DNA from: an uncultured Clostridia bacterium
Lineage (GTDB): Bacteria; Bacillota; Clostridia; Oscillospirales; Oscillospiraceae
Assembly (NCBI GenBank): GCA_946184165.1
Contig: CAMHEN010000009.1
Coordinates: forward strand, 1 to 33,650
Length of the DNA stretch: 33,650 nucleotides
Direction of reading: 5' to 3'
Notes under the pieces: model-generated
What the model was told of the DNA's origin: nothing
The model's database searches: none
The model's input: the letters and a program-made list of their open reading frames with translations, nothing else
Position numbers and translations under genes: made by a program
In this document: positions 13,390 through 23,181 of the stretch, in pieces
How the letters are laid out: each line of letters opens with the position of its first letter
Position numbering within the stretch: the stretch's first letter is position 1

Positions 13390-15515
13390 TTAAATCTCGC
13401 CAAGCATTTGCTCATCAAAATCACAGGGCTGCACTTTTCCTTCCTCGATCCGATAGATTCGATCTACCTTTTTGAGGGTATTGAGCCTGTGCGCCACCAT
13501 GACGACGGTGCAGTTGCCCATCATGGCCTCAATGGCCCGCTGTACCTCCTGCTCACTCTCCGTATCCAGAGCGCTGGTTGCCTCGTCAAACAGGATAATA
13601 CGGGGCTTTCGCAGCAGTGCCCGTGCAATGGCGATCCGCTGGCGCTGGCCCCCGGACAGATTCTCCCCGCCCTCAAAAATGGGGCGCATCAGCCCGTCCG
13701 GATGCTCGGCGGCAAGGTTCTCCAGGCCGACGCTTTTCAGTACGGCCATGACCTGTTCCGTGGTGACATAGCGGCAGCCGGTGGTCAGATTGTCCCAGAG
13801 CGTTCCGCTGCACAGGATCGGATTCTGGGGCACGACCGCAAGCGAGCGGCGGAAGTGTTCCTTTTTCAGAGTGTCAATATCGGCCCCGTCGATCAGGATG
13901 CTGCCGTGCTGACATGAATAGAGGCCAAGCAGCAGATTGAGGATCGTACTTTTCCCGACGCCGGACTTGCCGATGAATGCGGCGCTTGTATTGGGCGGGA
14001 TATGGAAGCTGATGCCCTTGAGAACCGGCGGCTCGCCATCGTCATAACCGAACACCACATCCCTGTACTCGATTTCTCCCCGCAGCGGCAGCGGCAGGCG
14101 GACGCTGCCGTTTTTCTCGGTATCCTTTACGGAAAGGATCTCGTGGATGCTGCTGAGACTGTCAAGCCCCTGTGTGATTTGCGGCATTTCATCCAGGAAG
14201 CGCTGCAGGCTGTTGATGAGCGCGTCAAACAGGGACTGAAACAGCACGACTTCGCCCACGCTGATCTTGCCGCGAAAAGCCAGAAACAGCGCCGTGCAGA
14301 GGCAGAGCAGCCGGAAGCCCTGAGAGGTGCCGTAAGCGGCGTTATTCAGCTTGAGCTGCTGCATATCCTGCGTGTCGGCGGCGGTCTGGACCTCCTGCAC
14401 CTTGGCGGAAAGACTGTAGTATTCCTCCTTCTGGGTACCCTGAGAGCGGTTTAAGCGCTCCATGGCGAGCATTTCCTTGAAGGCCGCGTTGGCTGTCTCC
14501 GTCTTTTTGCGCATCAGCGCCTTGCTCTCCCGGATCGGGGTCAGGTGGTGGCGCAAAATCAGGGTCGAGGCCGGGATCACCAGGGCATAGAAGGCCAGCA
14601 TGGCAGGCATTTTGATGAGCGACACCACAATTGCAAAGACAATATCGATCATCAGGTGGAGCGTTGTCTGCAAATGCTCATTGAGCAGAAGCTTGACAAA
14701 CTGCACGTCGGACACCAGCTTCGAGAGGATCTTCCGTTAGGCGTATCATTGTAAAAACGCATGGAGAGGACTTGCAGCTTCTGGACGATCGCAAGCTTGA
14801 AGCCGGACTCCGCCCGGCGGGTAAAGCGCTGGTAGCAGCGCGCGTCCAGGGTGGCGCAGATCAGGTTCACCGTCAGTGCCAGGGCGGAAGCAAGGATGTT
14901 CAGCAGCACCTTTCTTTCAAAAAAGGAAGCGCAGGCGGACAGCGTTTCAATGAGATTCGCCGCGAAAACCGGCAGCATCAGGGCGCACAGATGCTTGATC
15001 GTCTTGTTCAGGATCGAGAGCGTGACAAGGAGCCGATGATTCTCCGCAAGATACCGAAGGACTGCGATCGGCTTTGCATCCGGTCTTCTGCCCTTGTCGC
15101 TCTGATAGAAGGAAAAGATTTCCTCACTGAGGTCGCCGCCCTCCCTCGCCGGGTGGACGCGATAGATATGGACACCGCGCCTGAAGCGGTGGTCGACATA
15201 TCCTTTATACTTGACCAGCAGCGAATCCCGGATAAAGTTTTCCATCCAGTCGGCATCGTCCCCCTCCACACGAGAAGGCGAATCGCTCAGATCCCCTGCG
15301 CTTTTGATTTCATAGGCCGGGACTGTGCCCGACAGAACCGTGACGCGGACATCCGTATTGCCGCTGTGCAGCAGGCAGAGAACAAGCTCCTCACAGAGCA
15401 GTGAAGAGATGAGCCTGGCCTCCTCACTATTGAGCCGCGGATTTACCTCCGCCTCGATGAGCGCCTGCGCCGCTGTCAAGTCATCTATTTTTGCAACAGA
15501 AACGGTTTTCATCAT
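13390..15515 (-). pseudogene. ABC exporter (TMD-NBD half transporter) with unusual N-terminal cytosolic domain, interrupted by an apparent single-base frameshift near 14731
   Basis: ORF 14652-15515 ends ...LQVLSMRFYNDTPNG then out of frame; ORF 13390-14715 starts ...SDVQFVKLLLNEHLQTTLHLMIDIVF with Walker A GKSGVGKST and signature LSGGQRQRIAIARAL. Adding one base in GGAAGATCC restores GRILSKLVSDVQ. Confidence 0.8.
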
Positions 15516-15849
15516 ACTGTGCTCCTATCTGCCGGCTTCAATACAATTGTTTTGTTTATTCTATAAGGTTCACTCACAGATGACAAATAAAAATAGCCTG
15601 AAAACCATCCTTGTCAGAATAATTCCATCAGGTTTGCCGTCTTTCTCCTCACATCCAGCGTTTTTCACTGCGCGCCGCGTCCGCGGCAGTTCCTGCTTCC
15701 GGATTATGGCGCCCACACCGGCCGCAGAAATGCGCCGAGAGGGACCATCACAGCGGGAGACACCTCCCCGGGCCGAGCTTCTGCACGGGCCGATCCGGCT
15801 TTTTGCGCCGATCGGAACAGAAAGAACCGGGCGCTTTCCCACGAATCTC

Positions 15850-15878
15850 TTGACAAGTTTGGCGGGAACAAATAATAT
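15850..15878 (+). promoter_or_regulatory. Strong sigma-70-type promoter for HD-GYP sensor
   Basis: TTGACA (15850-15855), 17-bp spacer, TAATAT (15873-15878). Confidence 0.75.
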
Positions 15879-15924
15879 ACACTTGATACGTACTCTTTAT
15901 ATGCAGTGGTTTAAGGAGCATCAC

Positions 15925-18900
15925 ATGAAGCACACACATTACAGCGCCGGTATATCAAACAGGGCCGGTCTGGTGAAAACGTGTATATGCCTGTTATGGC
16001 TGCTTGCACTGATGCTGCAGCTCGGGGGCGCCGCACTGGCGGAGGACGGCGAGACAAAGCTGAACGAGACCCCCCATATCTCCGTGGATATCGTGGACCG
16101 GGCGGAAGGATATTCCGCAGTGCTCTACGACAACATGAGCGGGCTTCCCACCTCCGAGGCCAACGCCATCGCCGAGACCGGCGACGGCTTCATCTGGATC
16201 GGCAGCTATGCGGGCCTGATCCGCTATGACGGCAACACCTTTGAACGCATGGATTCCACAAACGGCATTGCCAGCGTGGTGAGTCTTTTCGTGGACAGCC
16301 GGGACCGCCTTTGGATCGGCACCAACGACGCCGGCGTCGCCGTCATGGAGCAGGGGCAGTTCCGGAAGTGGGGAAAGGCGGAGGGGCTGCGCTCCGCTTC
16401 CATACGCGCCATTGCCGAGGATAAAATGGGAGTCATCTATGTCGCCACAACGGACGGCATCTATACCATCGATACGGAGATGGCCCTTCACTCGCTGGAC
16501 GATGCGAGAATTCACAGCGCCTATATGCGGGATCTGAGACTCGGCCCCGAGAATGTGATGTACGGTCTGACCCAGGAAGGCAGCGTTTTCACCCTGCAGG
16601 ACGGCGAGATCAAAACCTATCTTGACGCCGACGAGGTGCGCGTCCACGGGATCATCGGGCTGCTTCCCGACGTCAAACACCCCGGCTTCCTCTATGCCGG
16701 TACGGAGAGCTCCCAGGTATACTACGGCAGTCTCGAAGATAATTTCAGCAGCATGGAAACAAGAGACATCGCGCCGCTGACCTATGTGGAGCACTTTGAA
16801 TTCATTGACGATCAGATCTGGATCTGCGCGGGCGACGGGATCGGCGTACTGGATGAGGACGGCTTCCACAACATCCAGAACATTCCCATGAACAGCTCCA
16901 TCCAGCGCATGCTTGTGGATTACGAGGGGAATCTCTGGTTCACCTCCTCCCGGCAAGGCGTCATGAAAATCGTGCCCAATCAGTTTTCAAACCTCTATGA
17001 CCGCTATTATCTGACAGACGCGGTGGTCAATGCGACCTGCTTCTACGGCGATCAGCTCTTTATCGCCACGGATTCGGGCCTCACGGTGATCGGAGAAGAC
17101 GGCATTGTAGAAAGCCTTCCCCTGAAAAAAGCGCTGACGGCCTCGGGGGAGGATCTCGGTGCGACGGATCTGATAGAGCTGCTGAGCGGATGCCGGATTC
17201 GCTCCATCGTCCGCGACAGCGAAGGGCGGCTCTGGATCGCGACCTGGCGCAAATTCGGTCTGCTCCGCTATGACCGGGGCGAGCTGCTGGCCTTCGGCCC
17301 GAAGGACGGCCTGTTCTCCGACCGTGTCCGGGTGGCCTGTGAAGGCCGCGACGGCAGGATCCTTGTGGCCAACACCGGCGGTGTAAGCATCATTCGGGAG
17401 GACGCGGTTACGGAAAGCTACGGGGAGCGCGACGGCATAATCAACCCGGAGATCCTCACGGCGGCCGAGGCGCCGAACGGCGACATTGTCCTGGGCTCTG
17501 ACGGCGGCGGCATCTATATCATCGGAGAGACGGGCACGCGGCATCTCGGCGCGGAAGAGGGCCTGAGCTCCGAGGTCATCATGCGCATCAAATATGATGC
17601 CGAGCGGGACGTCTTCTGGATCGTCACCAGCAACTCCCTCACGTATATGGATCCCGATTACCGGGTGACTACCATAGAAAACTTCCCTTACTCCAATAAC
17701 TTCGACCTCTACTGGAACAGCAAGGGCGATATCTGGGTCCTGAGCAGCAACGGGATCTACGTGATCCCCGCGGAGAAGCTGCTGGCAAACGAGGAAATCA
17801 ATCCAATCTATTACGGGCGGGAAAACGGCCTTCCGTGCATCGCCACGGCAAACTCCTACAGCGAGGTGGACGCGGACGGGAATCTGTATATCGCCGGTTC
17901 CACGGGCGTGGCCAAGGTCAATATCGAGATGCCCTTTGAGAACATTGACAATCTGAAGGTTGCCGTCCCCTATGTGGATGCGGACGGCTTCCGTATCTAC
18001 CCGGACAGCGACGGCTCCTTTACGATCCCCACCGGGACAAAGAAGCTGACCGTCTACAGCCACGTGTTCAACTACTCCCTGATGAATCCTCAGATCAGCC
18101 TGTCTCTTGACGGCTTCGATTCCTCGAAAATCACGCTCAGCCGCGACGACCTGGTTCCTTTTAATTATACGAACCTCCGGGGCGGGACCTATAATTTCAA
18201 TATGCAGCTGACGGACGCGATGGGGCGGGGCAGCAAGAAGGTCTCCATTGAGATCGTCAAGGAAAAGGCGTTCTACGAGCAGGTCTGGTTTTATATCGTC
18301 GCGGGCTTCGCGGCGCTGCTCACCCTGTGGGGCGTCGTGCGCTTCTTCATCCGCAGAAAGACCCACGCCCTGGAGAAGAAGAATCAGGAGACCATGGCCC
18401 TGATCGGCGGCATCACAGAGGCCTTCGCAAAGGTCATCGACATGAAGGACCGCTATACAAACGGCCACTCCTCCCGCGTGGCAAAGTATACCGCCATACT
18501 CTCAAAAGAGCTGGGGTACGACGACGAAACCGTGGAGAAGTACTACCGCATCGCCCTGCTGCATGACATCGGCAAGATCGGCGTGCCGCCGGAGGTGCTG
18601 AACAAGCCCGGCAAGCTCACGGATGAGGAATTTGAAATCATCAAGTCCCATACCTCCAAGGGCTACGACGCGCTGAAGGAAATCACCATCATGCCGGAGC
18701 TCGCCGTCGGCGCCCAGGCCCACCACGAGAGGCCGGACGGCAGGGGCTATCCCAACCACCTGAAAGGGGACGAGATCCCCCGGGTGGCCCAGATCATCGC
18801 GGTGGCCGACTGCTTCGACGCCATGTACTCCAACCGCCCCTACCGCAACCGCATGAATTTCGAGAAGGTCGTCTCCATCATCAAGGAGGTCTCCGGTACC

Positions 18901-19017
18901 CAGCTCACACCCGACGTGGTGGACGCCTTCCTGCGTCTGGTGGATAAGGGCGAGTTCCGCGATCCCGACGACCACGGCGGCGGCACCACCGAAAACATCG
19001 ACAACATCCGTAAGTAA
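15925..19017 (+). CDS. Beta-propeller (Reg_prop) + Y_Y_Y-like sensor, single TM, HD-GYP output domain
   Basis: Signal-like N-terminus; repeated LWIGTNDAGVAV / LWFTSSRQGVMK / LWIATWRKFGL blades; TM FYIVAGFAALLTLWGVVRFFI; HSSRVAKYTAILSKELGY...LLHDIGKIGVPPEVLNKPGKL...HHERPDGRGYPNHLKGDEIP. Confidence 0.93.
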   Translation: MKHTHYSAGISNRAGLVKTCICLLWLLALMLQLGGAALAEDGETKLNETPHISVDIVDRAEGYSAVLYDNMSGLPTSEANAIAETGDGFIWIGSYAGLIRYDGNTFERMDSTNGIASVVSLFVDSRDRLWIGTNDAGVAVMEQGQFRKWGKAEGLRSASIRAIAEDKMGVIYVATTDGIYTIDTEMALHSLDDARIHSAYMRDLRLGPENVMYGLTQEGSVFTLQDGEIKTYLDADEVRVHGIIGLLPDVKHPGFLYAGTESSQVYYGSLEDNFSSMETRDIAPLTYVEHFEFIDDQIWICAGDGIGVLDEDGFHNIQNIPMNSSIQRMLVDYEGNLWFTSSRQGVMKIVPNQFSNLYDRYYLTDAVVNATCFYGDQLFIATDSGLTVIGEDGIVESLPLKKALTASGEDLGATDLIELLSGCRIRSIVRDSEGRLWIATWRKFGLLRYDRGELLAFGPKDGLFSDRVRVACEGRDGRILVANTGGVSIIREDAVTESYGERDGIINPEILTAAEAPNGDIVLGSDGGGIYIIGETGTRHLGAEEGLSSEVIMRIKYDAERDVFWIVTSNSLTYMDPDYRVTTIENFPYSNNFDLYWNSKGDIWVLSSNGIYVIPAEKLLANEEINPIYYGRENGLPCIATANSYSEVDADGNLYIAGSTGVAKVNIEMPFENIDNLKVAVPYVDADGFRIYPDSDGSFTIPTGTKKLTVYSHVFNYSLMNPQISLSLDGFDSSKITLSRDDLVPFNYTNLRGGTYNFNMQLTDAMGRGSKKVSIEIVKEKAFYEQVWFYIVAGFAALLTLWGVVRFFIRRKTHALEKKNQETMALIGGITEAFAKVIDMKDRYTNGHSSRVAKYTAILSKELGYDDETVEKYYRIALLHDIGKIGVPPEVLNKPGKLTDEEFEIIKSHTSKGYDALKEITIMPELAVGAQAHHERPDGRGYPNHLKGDEIPRVAQIIAVADCFDAMYSNRPYRNRMNFEKVVSIIKEVSGTQLTPDVVDAFLRLVDKGEFRDPDDHGGGTTENIDNIRK

Positions 19018-19092
19018 GAAGCTGTCGGAGGGCACGGCAGATCCGAAGCCGCTGCCGCGCCCGTTCCTCCGCAGCCACGAAAGGTAAGGATC

Positions 19093-19743
19093 ATGGGGAC
19101 TTTTGCGAAGCGTATCATTATGTGCATCCTCGGCGTCGTCATCTGTGGGCTGAGCGTCGGGATGTTCAAACACGCGGCTTTCGGCGTCGATCCCTTTCAG
19201 GCACTTATGAGCGGCCTTGACGCCGTAGTTCCGATCCGCTTCGGAACACTGTATGTGATCGTAAATCTCCTGCTGCTGGTCTTTTCTCTGATCATGGACC
19301 GGCACAGGATCGGACTTGCGACCTTTATCAATCTCTTCCTGCTGGGCTATGTTGTGGAGTTCTCCCAGGCTCAGTGCGAGCGTTTGTTCCCGGCACCCGG
19401 GATCGGCGGGCGGGTGCTCCTGTTTCTCGCGGGGCTCGTCATCCTCTCCCTCTCCTCCGCACTCTATTTCACGGCGGATCTCGGCGTCTCCACCTATGAC
19501 GCCGTTGCCCTCGTCTGGGCCGCGCGCCAGACAAGGATCCCCTTTTCCCTCTGCCGTATCGCGACGGACAGCGTGTGCGTGATCGCCGGGGTCGTCCTGT
19601 GTCTCGTGTCCGGCATGGGTCCGGCGCAGATTTTCGGCGCCGTCGGCGTCGGCACCGTTGTCACGGCTTTCTTCATGGGGCCGCTGATCGCCTTTTTCAA
19701 CCGGACCGTCGCCCGGCCGCTGCTGGGCCTGCCCAGAGAATAA
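19093..19743 (+). CDS. YczE/YitT-like integral membrane protein
   Basis: Multi-TM; LGVVICGLSVGMFKHAAFGVDPFQALMSGL...GTLYVIVNLLLLVFSLIMDRHRIGLATFINLFLLGYVVE. Confidence 0.8.
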   Translation: MGTFAKRIIMCILGVVICGLSVGMFKHAAFGVDPFQALMSGLDAVVPIRFGTLYVIVNLLLLVFSLIMDRHRIGLATFINLFLLGYVVEFSQAQCERLFPAPGIGGRVLLFLAGLVILSLSSALYFTADLGVSTYDAVALVWAARQTRIPFSLCRIATDSVCVIAGVVLCLVSGMGPAQIFGAVGVGTVVTAFFMGPLIAFFNRTVARPLLGLPRE

Positions 19744-19777
19744 TCGGGTAAGCTATCGACTGTAAGGAGTGAATACG

Positions 19778-19948
19778 ATGGAAACCAAGTATTACATTGT
19801 CAGCCGCATCGACGGAGACTATGCCTGGCTCACCTGCACCAGCGCGCAGGAGGAACCCTTCTTCATTGCCCGCGCGCTGCTGCCTATGGATATCGACGAG
19901 GGCAGCAGAGTGAAAATGGAGAACTTCCAGTTTGATACTATTTCTTGA
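19778..19948 (+). CDS. Small DUF3006-like protein (56 aa)
   Basis: AAGGAG RBS; METKYYIVSRIDGDYAWLTCTSAQEEPFFIARALLPMDIDEGSRVKMENFQFDTIS resembles the IDRxEGDYA...IPRSLLP...EGD pattern of DUF3006; shorter than the ORF-track cutoff; stop codon lies inside the downstream repeat. Confidence 0.65.
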   Translation: METKYYIVSRIDGDYAWLTCTSAQEEPFFIARALLPMDIDEGSRVKMENFQFDTIS

Positions 19949-20093
19949 TTGAATTCTTTAATCAAGAAAGCCGCAGTTCCTGCGGCGTTTTCAGCGCAAA
20001 ACGCTGAAAACGCGTCTCATGCAGAACCTCTACGCGCCTTGTGGCGCTATGAAAACCTTTAAGGGATTAAAGGTTTTCATGAGGTTTTAGTAT
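19935..20093 (-). repeat. Structured multi-hairpin repeat, copy B (159 bp, inverted relative to copy A)
   Basis: Reverse complement ATACTAAAACCTCATGAAAACCTTTAATCCCTTAAAGGTTTTCATAGCGCCACAAGGCGCGTAGAGGTTCTGCATGAGACGC... aligns to 12887 onward with compensatory differences. Confidence 0.85.
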
Positions 20094-20123
20094 GAGATGG
20101 CCTGATCCCGTACGAAAAGACTT

Positions 20124-20159
20124 GAAGGAGCTATAGCAAAACGATGCTATAGCTCCTTC
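20124..20159. terminator. Hairpin terminator at 3' end of polysaccharide operon
   Basis: GAAGGAGCTATAGC-aaaacgat-GCTATAGCTCCTTC perfect 14-bp stem. Confidence 0.75.
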
Positions 20160-20166
20160 TTCATGT

Positions 20167-21600
20167 TCAAAACTGGAAGTAGATAAAGGGGCTCTGGCCG
20201 GTGTAGCCGAGAGCGAGCGTGAGACCCGCGAAGCAGAAGAAGAGGAGCAGGCCCCGGAAACTCTTGAGACTCACCGTCGGGTAGAATCCCGCGGGCACGG
20301 CGCCGAGCTTTTTGGATCTCGCACAGGCGATGAGGTGCGCGCCCCAGGTGACCACAAGGCCGAACACGCCCCAGAAGCTCACATAGCGTATGCCCTTGTG
20401 CAGTGTGAAGATATACCCCATAATCCGCAGGGCTTCCCCAATGGAGCTTGCGCGGAAGATGACCGCTGTGAAGCAGATGAAAGTGAACGTCAGAAACACA
20501 TTCGCACCGGTGAGCAGAGGGCTTTTTGGGATCCTTTTGCGGAGCGGCCCCGTCACGCGGAAGACGCACTGGGCCACGCCGCTGAGAAAGCCCCAGAGGA
20601 CGAAGGTCCAGGCCGCCCCATGCCAGAGTCCGCAGACCGTCATGTTCACGAGGATGTTAAAGCAGGTCCGCGCCTCCCCCTTGCGGCTGCCTCCGAGCGG
20701 GAAGTAGAGGTACTCCGTGAGCCAGGTGGAGAGGCTGATGTGCCAGCGCCGCCAGAACTCGTTCACATTCGGAGAGATGAAGGGGATGTTGAAGTTTCGC
20801 GGCAGGTCGTAGCCGAGACACCTTGCGCAGCCCACTGCCATGTCCGAGTAGCCGGAGAAGTCGCAGTAGAGCTGGACAAAGTAGGCGTAGACCATGAGCA
20901 GCAGAGTCCCCGCGCTGTAGGCCGCGGGGGCGCGGTGCACGGCGTCGACGAAGGAGGAGATGTTGTCCGCGATGACGATCTTTTTGAAGAGGCCGAACAC
21001 AAAAATCTGCACGCCCTGTTCGAGTCCCGCAAGGGAGATGCAGCGCTCCTCCCGGAGCTGTGGCAGAAACTCCCCGGCCTTCACGATGGGCCCCGCCACA
21101 AGCTGGGGGAAGAAGGCGATGTAGAGCGCGGTGCGCACGAAGTCATGCTCCGGTTCAAGCTTGCCGCGTGAGACGTCGATGGTGTAGCTCAGGGACTGGA
21201 AGGTGTAGAAGCTGATGCCCACGGGCAGAAGGATACGCAGGGTCCCCGCCCGCGCAATGCCGAACACCGCGCAGAAGGAGTCCACAAAGAAGTTAAAATA
21301 CTTGAATACGCCGAGGACCAGAAGCGGCACCGCGACGCCGAGGACGAGGGCTGTGCGCCGCCAGGGCTTGTCCATCTGGAGGGCCGACACATGGGCCACG
21401 AGTGTGAGCGAGAGCATCAGAAGGCAGCAGAGCCAGTTCCACCAGCCGTAGAACACATAGCTTGCCAGAAGCAGCACGATATGCCGCAGGCGCAGGCGTT
21501 TTTCCTTCTCGAGATTCTCAAAGGCGGGGAGCTTTGTCACCGCCATGACAAGACAAACCAGGGCGAAGAAGATGACAAAGGTAAAACTGTTGAACAGCAT
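20167..21600 (-). CDS. MBOAT family O-acyltransferase (AlgI/DltB-like)
   Basis: MLFNSFTFVIFFALV...LLPVGISFYTFQSLSYTIDVSRG...FWRRWHISLSTWLTEYLYFPLGGSRKG...LWHGAAWTFVLWG. Confidence 0.95.
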   Translation of the reverse strand: MLFNSFTFVIFFALVCLVMAVTKLPAFENLEKEKRLRLRHIVLLLASYVFYGWWNWLCCLLMLSLTLVAHVSALQMDKPWRRTALVLGVAVPLLVLGVFKYFNFFVDSFCAVFGIARAGTLRILLPVGISFYTFQSLSYTIDVSRGKLEPEHDFVRTALYIAFFPQLVAGPIVKAGEFLPQLREERCISLAGLEQGVQIFVFGLFKKIVIADNISSFVDAVHRAPAAYSAGTLLLMVYAYFVQLYCDFSGYSDMAVGCARCLGYDLPRNFNIPFISPNVNEFWRRWHISLSTWLTEYLYFPLGGSRKGEARTCFNILVNMTVCGLWHGAAWTFVLWGFLSGVAQCVFRVTGPLRKRIPKSPLLTGANVFLTFTFICFTAVIFRASSIGEALRIMGYIFTLHKGIRYVSFWGVFGLVVTWGAHLIACARSKKLGAVPAGFYPTVSLKSFRGLLLFFCFAGLTLALGYTGQSPFIYFQF

Positions 21601-21604
21601 CCGC

Positions 21605-22606
21605 TCAGGCCCCCTCTCCCGTGAGATACGCGTGCACGCTCTCGGCGAAGATCCGGTGGCCCAGGCTGTTGATGTGACCCTGGCCCGGCGCGGTGTTTGC
21701 AAAGCCGAAGGGGAGGACGCCGTCCTCCGTCATAGCGGAGATGTTTTCCTCCGTCAGATCGAGAAAGACAAGGCCGTTTTCCGCGCAGAGTCTCGAGAAG
21801 GCCTCGCGCTCGCCGGGGCGGGTCTCGGTGACGCCGCGGCCCGCCGCGTCCGGCTGCACCGTGGGCGTATAGACCAGGATGCCCTTCACACCGTACTCCG
21901 CGCAGACTTCTCCGGTCTTCTCCAAAAGCCGCGCAAGAGAGGCCTCATAAGCCTCCGCCGTGACCGGCTCCGCGCTCACCGCCGCGGCCGCGACGGCCTC
22001 GTTGGTGCCCTTGAAATACTTGGTATAGAGGAGGCGCAGATAGGGCAGCTTCTGCAGTATCGTGAGAAGCCCGCCGCTGTGGGAGGGAATGTCCGGCAGG
22101 GTCCCGTCCGCCGCGGCATCCATGGCGGCGGGATCATAGCTCAGGGTGGCAAGCTCAAAGATCACGGCGTCCCTGGGCGCATAGGTCTCGAGGGCCTTGT
22201 CCAGACGTTTCACGGCGTACAGAAAGGTGTGCCCCGCCATGCCGATGTTATAGGTATACTTCTCCCCGGCAAAAAACTCGTTGAGAAGATTTGCGGCGTT
22301 CTCCACCTGGAAGATGCAGAAGCCCTCCGTGTGGGATGAGCCCATGAGCAGCAGGTCGATCTCCTCCCCGGGGGTATAGTCGCGGAGATTATTGAAGCCG
22401 TCGTTATTGACACGGCCCGCGCCGAAGCCCTCGGTTCCGCGGGAGTAGAAGCGCCCCGGCTCATACTTGTATTCGGTGGCGCCGTCCGGGTTTTCATGGT
22501 GGACGGGGATGTTGAAGTAAGCGAGGCAGAAAAGGCACAGCAGCGCAAAGGCGAGAAGCCCCGCGAAAAGCGCCCGGAGCAGCCACGAGAGTACGGATTT
22601 TTTCAT
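21605..22606 (-). CDS. SGNH/GDSL-like membrane-anchored protein paired with MBOAT
   Basis: N-terminal TM; IDLLLMGSSHTEGFCIFQVENAANLLNE; GILVYTPTVQP; GHINSLGHRIFAESV. Confidence 0.75.
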   Translation of the reverse strand: MKKSVLSWLLRALFAGLLAFALLCLFCLAYFNIPVHHENPDGATEYKYEPGRFYSRGTEGFGAGRVNNDGFNNLRDYTPGEEIDLLLMGSSHTEGFCIFQVENAANLLNEFFAGEKYTYNIGMAGHTFLYAVKRLDKALETYAPRDAVIFELATLSYDPAAMDAAADGTLPDIPSHSGGLLTILQKLPYLRLLYTKYFKGTNEAVAAAAVSAEPVTAEAYEASLARLLEKTGEVCAEYGVKGILVYTPTVQPDAAGRGVTETRPGEREAFSRLCAENGLVFLDLTEENISAMTEDGVLPFGFANTAPGQGHINSLGHRIFAESVHAYLTGEGA

Positions 22607-23181
22607 GTGGCCTTCTCCTGCGCGCCGCCGCCGAGCTTCCTGGCAGGCACCCCGGCGATTTTGATGCCGGGCTCCGTAAAGCTCTTCGTGACAAGGGCAT
22701 GGGCCCCCACGGTGATCCCGTCCGCCAGGGTGACGCCGCCCATCACGGTGCTTCTGAGACCGAGCGTCACATGATCCCCGATCGTCGGCGCGAGATCCTG
22801 CACGTCATCCCCCGCGAGGACGGCGTAGGGCATGAAGCGGCAGTATTCCCCAACGTAGGAATTCGGGTTCACCCCGCCGGTGTTGACGTGGGAGATATAG
22901 AGTCCCTTGCCGCAGGTGTTGGGCGGGAAATACATGCCGTAGCGGAGCTGCAGCTTCGTGAGCCGCATGAGATAGAGCTTCGCCCGCAGACGCTTTCCGG
23001 TGTTGAGATAATACTCGGTTTTCCGCAGCAGCACCATGTGGCGGCGGAGGATCGCCCCCTGGCTGAGCTGAAAGATGTAGGGGAAGATGTGCTTCGCGTT
23101 CAGGGGGTAGCGGGCCGTCTCGATGGCGAGCCACTCCCGGAGCTGTTCCTTGGTGTGGATGCGTTTTTCCTCAGGGATCAT
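22603..23181 (-). CDS. Serine acetyltransferase-like left-handed beta-helix acyltransferase
   Basis: PPNTCGKGLYISHVNTGGVNPNSYVGEYC...APTIGDHVTLGLRSTVMGGVTLADGITVGAHALVTKSF hexapeptide repeats. Confidence 0.85.
   Translation of the reverse strand: MIPEEKRIHTKEQLREWLAIETARYPLNAKHIFPYIFQLSQGAILRRHMVLLRKTEYYLNTGKRLRAKLYLMRLTKLQLRYGMYFPPNTCGKGLYISHVNTGGVNPNSYVGEYCRFMPYAVLAGDDVQDLAPTIGDHVTLGLRSTVMGGVTLADGITVGAHALVTKSFTEPGIKIAGVPARKLGGGAQEKAT

Noticed and set aside
14221-14251. GAAACAGCACG match to the AOR/tupA motif
   Set aside because: Lies inside the ABC transporter coding sequence (minus-strand codons GTG CTG TTT), most likely chance.
15570-15842. 90-aa minus-strand ORF between ABC exporter and sensor
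   Set aside because: Biased Arg/Gly/Ser composition, no RBS, overlaps promoter region; looks non-coding.
15325-15924. N-terminal 200 aa of the 1230-aa ORF
   Set aside because: Precedes the strong promoter (15850-15878) and RBS; the signal-peptide-like start at 15925 is the likely N-terminus.
16987-18468. 493-aa minus-strand ORF
   Set aside because: Antisense to the propeller/HD-GYP gene; no recognisable motifs.
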